Assembly (NCBI GenBank): GCA_024277025.1
Contig: JAJRWA010000053.1
Coordinates: 1-40,440 of the forward strand
Origin: Candidatus Krumholzibacteriota bacterium
GTDB lineage: Bacteria > Krumholzibacteriota > Krumholzibacteriia > LZORAL124-64-63
DNA length: 40,440 bases
Direction: 5' to 3'
This document shows, one piece after another, positions 35,606 through 40,440 of the stretch; within the stretch, counting starts at the first letter, position 1; every line of letters starts with the position of its first letter. Both the position numbers and the translations under genes were made by a program. The notes under the pieces are model-generated. The model had not been told where the DNA came from, ran no database searches, and worked only from the letters and a program-made list of their open reading frames with translations.

Positions 35606-35634
35606 ATAGTAGCCTCCGCCGGAACGGAGGTCAA
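35606..35634 (-). promoter_or_regulatory. Promoter of the fumarase operon with an inverted repeat in its spacer
   Basis: On the minus strand TTGACC (35634-35629) and TACTAT (35611-35606) are 17 bases apart, a good sigma70-like pair. Between them CCTCCG (35613-35618) and CGGAGG (35625-35630) form a perfect inverted repeat, a likely regulator site where binding would block the polymerase. Confidence 0.65.
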
Positions 35635-35660
35635 CCGCAGGGCGGGCCGCCGCTGAACAG

Positions 35661-35689
35661 TTGTTCCCGGCCCAGGATTCGGCTATCTT
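35661..35689 (+). promoter_or_regulatory. Candidate promoter of the saccharopine dehydrogenase-like gene
   Basis: TTGTTC (35661-35666) and TATCTT (35684-35689) are 17 bases apart; both are moderate matches. It lies 41 bases before the GTG start at 35731 and is back to back with the fumarase promoter. Confidence 0.4.
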
Positions 35690-35730
35690 CCACCCGTTCC
35701 CCGAGACAACCCGCGAAACAGGAGACTCCC

Positions 35731-36918
35731 GTGAAGTACTTGTTGCTCGGCGCCGGCCTGCAGGGCACCGCCATCGCTTTTGATCTGCTGAACCAGGCGG
35801 ATGGCACCACTGATCTGACGATTTTTGACGCCAATGCCGAAGCCCTGGCTGCCTTGAGCGCCCGCCTGGACGACCCGCGCGTGCAGACAACGTGCGGCGA
35901 TGTGCGGGACGCCGCAGTCGTCGGCCCCCTGCTGGCAGCCGCCGACGTGGCGATCAGCGCCGTCAACTACTGGTTCAACGCCGATCTGGCCGGCCTCGCG
36001 GTCGAAAACCGCGCCCACTTCCTGGACCTCGGCGGCAACAACGACATCGTGGCGCGGGAATTCGAACTGGACGCGGCCGCCCGCGAAAAGGGCGTTTCGG
36101 TTGTGCCGGACTGCGGTCTGGCCCCCGGTCTGGCCGGCATTCTGGGCTACTACCTGGTCGACGGCATGGCCCGCCCCGAGAGCCTGAAGCTACGGGTCGG
36201 CGGCTTGCCCGCCGCGCCCCGGCCGCCGATGAACTACAAGATCGTGTTTTCGGTGCAGGGCCTGATCAACGAGTACATCGAGCCCGCCGTGGTCATCCGC
36301 GACGGCAAGCTGCAGACCGTTCCGTCGTTGAGCGAGCTGGAAACCCTCACCTTTCCCGCGCCCTTCGGCGAACTGGAGGCTTTCCAGACCAGCGGCGGCA
36401 CCTCGACCCTGCCCCGGACCCTGCTGGGCCGCGTGCCGCAACTGGACTACAAGACCATCCGCTACAAGGGCCACTGCGCCCAGTTCCGCCTGCTGCACGA
36501 GTTGGGCCTGACCGACCGCAAGCCGCTGGAGTTTGCCGGCGGCCAGGTCAGCCCCCGCGAAATGCTGGCCCGGGTCATGGACCGGACCCTGACCGTACCG
36601 GGTGCGGATGTGGTTCTGGTGCTGTGCACGGCCGAAGGCTACGACGAATCGGGCACCGCGGTGCGCCGCTCGATCCTGATCATCGACCATCACGACGCGG
36701 TCAACGACATCTCGGCCATGATGAGGATGACCGGCTATCCGGTGGCGATCATCGCGGCCATGCTGGCCAGCGGCGAGATCGACGCGCCGGGCGCCCAGTG
36801 CCAGGAAGCGGTCGTGCCGGGCCGGCGGATGATCGCCGAACTGCAGCGGCGCGGCGTGGAGCTGGCCGAATTCACCAGCGACCCCGGCGAGCCGGATGGC
36901 GGCGCGGCCGGCGCATGA
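35731..36918 (+). CDS. Saccharopine dehydrogenase family protein
   Basis: The 395-residue product has an N-terminal NAD(P)-binding Rossmann fold (LLLGAGLQGTAIAFDLL, then LTIFDANAEAL) and the saccharopine-dehydrogenase C-terminal domain. VVPDCGLAPGLAGILGYY and the GLINEYIEPAVVIRDGK strand are typical of the lysine-degrading or LYS9-like branch. Members may act on saccharopine, carboxyspermidine or related amino acid imines; this one is not resolved. GTG 35731 is preceded by AGGAG (35720-35724) about 6 bases away. The stop overlaps the next ATG by four bases (ATGA), so both are one operon. Confidence 0.85.
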   Translation: MKYLLLGAGLQGTAIAFDLLNQADGTTDLTIFDANAEALAALSARLDDPRVQTTCGDVRDAAVVGPLLAAADVAISAVNYWFNADLAGLAVENRAHFLDLGGNNDIVAREFELDAAAREKGVSVVPDCGLAPGLAGILGYYLVDGMARPESLKLRVGGLPAAPRPPMNYKIVFSVQGLINEYIEPAVVIRDGKLQTVPSLSELETLTFPAPFGELEAFQTSGGTSTLPRTLLGRVPQLDYKTIRYKGHCAQFRLLHELGLTDRKPLEFAGGQVSPREMLARVMDRTLTVPGADVVLVLCTAEGYDESGTAVRRSILIIDHHDAVNDISAMMRMTGYPVAIIAAMLASGEIDAPGAQCQEAVVPGRRMIAELQRRGVELAEFTSDPGEPDGGAAGA

Positions 36919-37313
36919 AAGCAGTCTGCACCTATTGTGCGGGGAATAAGCACCGCGGCGCCGAGTTGTTGCCGGCGGTGCGGCGGTACAGGAGTGACCG
37001 GATCGGCGACCTGCACAAGCTCGCCCGCCGGCAGGGTACCGCCTTCTTTATCCTCTCGGGACGTTTCGGGCTGATCACGGCGGAGCAGCCCATCCCCTGG
37101 TATGATCACCTGCTGAGTGCTGATGAAGTGCGGGGTCTGGTGCCGGGCGTGGCCGCAGTGCTGGCTGAGGCGGGCGTGACGGCCATCAGCTTCCACACGG
37201 CCGATGCGGCGGTGGCGCCGCAGGTGGCGCCGTACGGCGAGGTGATCCGGCAGGCCTGTCTGCTGTCCGGCCTTGAGTTGGAGATCGTGATATTGCCCGG
37301 TGATCCGCTCTAG
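36915..37313 (+). CDS. Small DUF6884-like protein
   Basis: The 132-residue product begins with VCTYCAGNKHRGAELLPAV, then has FILSGRFGLITAEQPIPWYD and a C-terminal alpha/beta region. The pattern (early Cys, then F-x-LS-x-x-GL near an aspartate or tyrosine) recalls DUF6884/YaaA-related proteins, but I cannot be sure. The ATG at 36915 overlaps the previous stop by four bases. The TAG stop shares its last bases with the stop of the convergent signal peptidase gene (CTAG at 37310-37313). Function unknown. Confidence 0.6.
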   Translation: MKAVCTYCAGNKHRGAELLPAVRRYRSDRIGDLHKLARRQGTAFFILSGRFGLITAEQPIPWYDHLLSADEVRGLVPGVAAVLAEAGVTAISFHTADAAVAPQVAPYGEVIRQACLLSGLELEIVILPGDPL

Positions 37314-38005
37314 GTCATCCCGGCCAGGAAGCGCTCCCAGCGCGGCTTGAAGTGGTGCTCGAAATCCAGCGACCAGACCGTGCCCTGCACCCGGCCCACT
37401 ATTTCGTCCCGCGAGACGAAACCGAAGTAGCGCGAGTCGGCGCTGTTGTCCCGGTTGTCCCCCATCATGAAGAAGTTGTCCGGCGGCACGGTGAGCGGGC
37501 CAAAGTCACGCAAGGCCCGGCGGCCCGGCGTGATGGCCACGACGTGGGGATGGTCCGGCAGGTTCTCGGTGTAGAAGATCTTGTCGGCGGCATCCGGCCC
37601 CATGGCCGCGCTGATGGCCGCCACATCGGCCGCGGTGTAGGACACCGGTTGCCCATTGAGAATCAGCTGGCTGCGGCGCATCTCCAGCACGTCACCCGGC
37701 ACGCCGACCACGCGCTTGACCAGGCGCACGCCGTCGGCCGGCGACCAGCAGGTAACGATATCGCCGCGGGCGGGCCGGCTCCAGGTCGCGACGCGCGTGC
37801 GGGTAAACGGGATTTTCAGGTCGTAGGCCAGCTTGTTGACGAAGATGCGGTCGCCGATCAGGATCGTGGGCTTCATGCTGCCGGTCGGCACGTCGTTCCA
37901 GTCGGCGATGGCCGAACGGAAGGAGAACGCCACCATCGCGGTGAGGATGAGCGTGAGGGCGCCGCTGCGGCGGAGCCAGTGGAAGAGGCGTCGGATTCGG
38001 TTCAT
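37310..38005 (-). CDS. lepB: Signal peptidase I
   Basis: The 231-residue product is the membrane protease that removes signal peptides. One N-terminal membrane span (about 15-30) is followed by the catalytic serine S43 in VPTGSMKPTILIGDRI and the general-base lysine K97 in RLVKRVVGVPGDV. The conserved GDNRDNSADSRYFG follows near the C-terminus. Length is near the usual range. ATG 38005 begins MNRIRRLF and has AGGAG 6 bases upstream; an upstream in-frame ATG is less likely. Its stop forms CTAG with the convergent small gene. It will process the many exported proteins of this window, apart from lipoproteins, which need signal peptidase II. Confidence 0.95.
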   Translation of the reverse strand: MNRIRRLFHWLRRSGALTLILTAMVAFSFRSAIADWNDVPTGSMKPTILIGDRIFVNKLAYDLKIPFTRTRVATWSRPARGDIVTCWSPADGVRLVKRVVGVPGDVLEMRRSQLILNGQPVSYTAADVAAISAAMGPDAADKIFYTENLPDHPHVVAITPGRRALRDFGPLTVPPDNFFMMGDNRDNSADSRYFGFVSRDEIVGRVQGTVWSLDFEHHFKPRWERFLAGMT

Positions 38006-38241
38006 CGGTGGCTCCTGGCTGGGGTTCGGGTGGGATACGCCCAGGCCGCGGATTGGTTCCCGGGCCGGGTTCAATCTCAGTCAGGAAAGCTCTCCACCCG
38101 CCTTCACCCGGACATCCAAGAACGGGAACCGCCGATTAGGGGCTGGGCCACTGACCTTGACTTATTCCCGATCATATTCGAGGGAAGGGTGCCGGTCCGG
38201 ATCATGAGAGGCTGGTTACACGGTTCAGCTGGCACACCTTC

Positions 38242-38868
38242 TCACCTATAGGTTGCCTTTACAGTCCCCCACTCTTGCGCGTCCACAGGTGTCGCCTGGC
38301 CATACTCGATTGTGATTATCGGGTTGCCGGCAAATTCCACATACCCGTAAGACTCGACTCTTACCCCGATATCGATGTCTTCTCCCAACCCGTAACAGTA
38401 CCAATAGTCGGAACCGGGGACCTCGCTGGCGGAAAAATAGAACGTGCACATGCCGCTATCAAATAGCGGATCACAGGGGGTCGAGCATGGAACCTCAGCG
38501 TCGGTCAAGGCAAAATCTCCACCGGTTTCCTGATACCAGGTGCCGATATTCCGCTGCAATCCATCCGCACGAACACTCAAGTCAACCTCCGTCCACACGA
38601 CAAAACCAGTCTCGATACAAAGCGACTCAGGGTCGGGATTGGAACAATCCACACATACATGGTCGCCCATGTGCGCCACTCCAGAAACCGTCATCGTGAT
38701 CGATTCGACTTCAACACCTGTGACGCCCAAATCGACCATGTACGACTCCTCTCCCAAAGGGTATTCAAATTGGAAAACCTCAGCAGAAGATTGCTCTGCG
38801 CACCAACACACAGTGAGAAAAACAAACCAAATATATTCTCGGCGTATCTTGCTTGCGATGTTCGGCAC
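38242..38868 (-). CDS. Secreted cysteine-rich protein of unknown function
   Basis: The 208-residue product has a likely signal peptide (KIRREYIWFVFLTVCWCAEQSSA). The mature part is acidic and rich in Cys, Tyr and Gly: VCVDCSNPDPESLC, VPCSTPCDPLFDSGMC, and WYCYGLGEDIDIGVRVESYG. The paired cysteines suggest disulfides. I do not recognise the family. The start is GTG 38868, with AGAGG about 7 bases upstream. Codon use is less G/C-rich than in neighbours, like the next gene, so it may be acquired DNA. It lies 108 bases after the GIY-YIG gene on the same strand. Confidence 0.65.
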   Translation of the reverse strand: MPNIASKIRREYIWFVFLTVCWCAEQSSAEVFQFEYPLGEESYMVDLGVTGVEVESITMTVSGVAHMGDHVCVDCSNPDPESLCIETGFVVWTEVDLSVRADGLQRNIGTWYQETGGDFALTDAEVPCSTPCDPLFDSGMCTFYFSASEVPGSDYWYCYGLGEDIDIGVRVESYGYVEFAGNPIITIEYGQATPVDAQEWGTVKATYR

Positions 38869-38913
38869 TATATTGCCTCTCTTTGTCCGATGTTGGCTTC
38901 AGCTGCAAGCGTG

Positions 38914-38936
38914 GCTGGCGCAGCTTGTGCGCCAGC
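38914..38936 (-). terminator. Hairpin after the GIY-YIG gene
   Basis: GCTGGCGCA (38914-38922) and TGCGCCAGC (38928-38936) form a perfect 9-base stem with a 5-base loop, 40 bases after the GIY-YIG gene stop. No T-run follows, so termination is uncertain. Confidence 0.45.
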
Positions 38937-38976
38937 ACAAGGCGTGATAGACGCGATTGTCGGGTGCAAGCGCTTT

Positions 38977-39813
38977 CTATGTTTCGCTCGCTTCAATCAC
39001 TTTAAGTGAAACACCACCAGCACTTTTCCATGCCTTAAGCCCGTTGGAACTACCGCCACGCACCATGGCGGCCGCAGTACTAGGGCTACCAAATTCCACG
39101 TCCCGAGTGAAAACTAGATGCTGCCCATCGGCCTTGAGTAGCCCTTTTTCGACTAGGTGCTCGCGCTTTTTTCTCATACGCGTTGCCGAAGGGCGGTGCT
39201 CCAACACTGCTTGAGAACCGGCAAAAACTGTGAACCCCCCAGACGACCTCTTACCACTCGCAGTTAGCCCTTTAATTTTGCAATAGAGAATGTCCTCTTC
39301 TCGACTCTGACCTTCAATGGAGGTGCCGAAATCCATAACCCCAAGGACAGGTAGCAGCTGCAACATTTTCTGCAAAAATATATCCATTTCTGCCTCGTCG
39401 GACTCGGGTAGCTTCGAGCCGCTATTGGCAGAATTCATGAGTTTAGAAGTGGATGTCTCTGCCGCGTGTCGTATCAACTTGCCTTCCAAGTAGCGTATGT
39501 GCGATTTAGTCAGATTTTCATCCTTAGAAACGAAGACTGTAACTGCATTCCAATAGTCAGTAGCCGAATGACTCTTCAAACGATTGGCAACGTTCTCAGC
39601 TTCGCCAATGTAAATTGCATTATCTCCAGAGTCAGAATCAACGCCCGACAAGAAGTACACACCAGGGTTCGACAACTCAGCACGCTTCAGCAACGCCGCC
39701 AATTCGTTACGTGGAGCAGCGACGGCCTTTCCAGACCAATTGGACAGTTCGGCAGTACGTAGACCCTTAGGAGACCCGTGAACCAAGAAAATTTTGATAG
39801 TGGCCGCATCCAT
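38977..39813 (-). CDS. GIY-YIG nuclease-domain protein with C-terminal DUF4357
   Basis: The 278-residue product has a GIY-YIG-like core near residues 48-110 (GVYFLSGVDSDSGDNAIYIGEAENVANRLKSH, with the YFL and YIG parts and the following Arg). A C-terminal DUF4357-type domain follows (GFTVFAGSQAVLEHRPSATRM, then SPSTAAAMVRGGSSNGLKAWK). Proteins of this make-up occur beside restriction and other mobile genes, but their targets are not proven. ATG 39813 has AGGAG 6 bases upstream. Base composition is clearly lower in G+C than the rest of the window and no operon partner is evident, both consistent with transfer. Confidence 0.85.
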   Translation of the reverse strand: MDAATIKIFLVHGSPKGLRTAELSNWSGKAVAAPRNELAALLKRAELSNPGVYFLSGVDSDSGDNAIYIGEAENVANRLKSHSATDYWNAVTVFVSKDENLTKSHIRYLEGKLIRHAAETSTSKLMNSANSGSKLPESDEAEMDIFLQKMLQLLPVLGVMDFGTSIEGQSREEDILYCKIKGLTASGKRSSGGFTVFAGSQAVLEHRPSATRMRKKREHLVEKGLLKADGQHLVFTRDVEFGSPSTAAAMVRGGSSNGLKAWKSAGGVSLKVIEASET

Positions 39814-39855
39814 GAATAGCTCCTAGTAAACATAGCAGGTAATATACCCTACCCC

Positions 39856-40440
39856 CTACTCCCCAACCCCAGCCAACAAGTCCTTATGCACCGTAAACGA
39901 CAACATCTTCAACCGCACATAGTCCCCCGACCAGAAGTAATACCCTTTGTACTCACCCAAGCGGCTCGACCGGTTCGAATCCTTCACCAGATACCAATCC
40001 TGTCCGTCCAGCTGCGTGTACCCGACCAGATGGATCCCGTGATCGTCACTGGTGGTCCCATTGACGATCCGGAACTCCCGACTCCCCTGGTTGATCGCGT
40101 CCGCGGGGATGTCCCACTCCGGCACGATCGCCGTGTCGAACTTGCCGTCCATCCCCGGTTCGCTGTTGTCCCCGCCGATGGAAATCGTGTAGCCGCTGGT
40201 CAACGCCGTCTTGATCACGCCGTAGAATTCGTCCAGCGGCAGGTTCAGATAGGTATCAACCCGCCGCCAGTTGTCATGCACATCCAGCAGCACGTCCTCA
40301 TAGAAAGGCGTGTCCAGCCGTGAGACGACGCCGCGGTAATCGTCCATTTCCAACTGCATGACGTCGGTCAGGAACTCGCGCGGCGTGTACTGGCGGCCCT
40401 CCCAGGTCACCGTTGTCGGCGGTTTGCCCAGATACTTGTC
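39856..40440 (-). CDS. C1B-type cysteine peptidase (bleomycin hydrolase/aminopeptidase C-like), C-terminal part
   Basis: The frame is open to the window edge at 40440, so the N-terminal half with the catalytic cysteine is missing; about 194 codons are visible. KYLGKPPTTVTWEGRQYTPR and VMQLEMDDY match the family C-terminal half. The catalytic histidine is probably in DDHGIHLVGY and the asparagine in VKDSNRSSR (usually an ENSWG-like motif, here altered). The end GYYFWSGDYV fits. The family cleaves peptides and can act as aminopeptidase or inactivate bleomycin. A GTG at 40410 is not the real start. Confidence 0.82.
   Translation of the reverse strand, partial: DKYLGKPPTTVTWEGRQYTPREFLTDVMQLEMDDYRGVVSRLDTPFYEDVLLDVHDNWRRVDTYLNLPLDEFYGVIKTALTSGYTISIGGDNSEPGMDGKFDTAIVPEWDIPADAINQGSREFRIVNGTTSDDHGIHLVGYTQLDGQDWYLVKDSNRSSRLGEYKGYYFWSGDYVRLKMLSFTVHKDLLAGVGE

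Noticed and set aside
38869..38976. Integron attC-like site at the hairpin near 38914
   Set aside because: The stem is good, but the GTTRRRY/RYYYAAC core sites are missing and no integrase is in the window.

Overview
The window is a high-G+C, gene-dense bacterial chromosome segment. The organism has a Gram-negative type of envelope: outer-membrane beta-barrel C-termini, lipoproteins, a TRAP transporter and a Wzz-like protein. The mix is a SUF-only Fe-S operon with SufU, heterodimeric class I fumarase, a DUF5916 outer-membrane protein, a membrane pyrophosphatase, a fused TAXI-type TRAP permease and CysD/CysNC. This would suit an environmental bacterium of the FCB/Krumholzibacteria-like sphere or a proteobacterium. 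No rRNA or marker gene fixes the taxonomy, so this is inference. I saw no tRNA, rRNA, CRISPR array, transposase or integrase.

Layout. 1-1176: end of an outer-membrane protein. 1192-3572 (minus): DUF4230 protein, LOG-like protein and PatB/MalY aminotransferase. 3676-4896: HDOD protein with its own terminator. 5033-7050: dinB and a divergent MOSC protein. 7083-10481: a TAXI TRAP transporter with an operator-like inverted repeat, a promoter and an intergenic attenuator/terminator. 10482-14894: short MetA-like acyltransferase, DUF2132 protein, SRAP/YedK protein, transaldolase-like protein and an aminotransferase. 14937-15205: a small lipoprotein gene that looks frameshifted. 15348-18184: sulfate activation (cysD, cysNC). 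18322-20499: DUF5916 outer-membrane protein.

20509-29247 (minus) is the most notable region. It is a long Fe-S cluster operon in the order rrf2, sufB, sufC, sufD, sufS, sufU, bacilliredoxin, a fused A-type carrier and a fused YgfZ-TPR protein. A good Rrf2/IscR-like operator lies in its promoter. The sufD frame is interrupted by an in-frame TAA 31 codons before an otherwise perfect C-terminus that runs into the sufS start. The last two genes are domain fusions that place late Fe-S carrier and repair functions in the operon. Divergent from it is a tiny Tat-type lipoprotein gene.

29733-35634 (minus): membrane pyrophosphatase, then a probable four-gene unit (fumarase alpha, fumarase beta, Wzz-like protein, double-FKBP lipoprotein) with a strong promoter and a clear terminator. 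35731-38005: saccharopine dehydrogenase-like protein, a small DUF6884-like protein and signal peptidase I. 38242-39813 has visibly lower G+C and carries a secreted Cys-rich protein and a GIY-YIG/DUF4357 protein, probably acquired DNA. The window ends inside a C1B-type cysteine peptidase.

Functionally, sulfate assimilation, the MetA-like enzyme, PatB and SufS/SufU form a sulfur and cysteine theme. The SUF operon would supply the Fe-S clusters needed by the class I fumarase.
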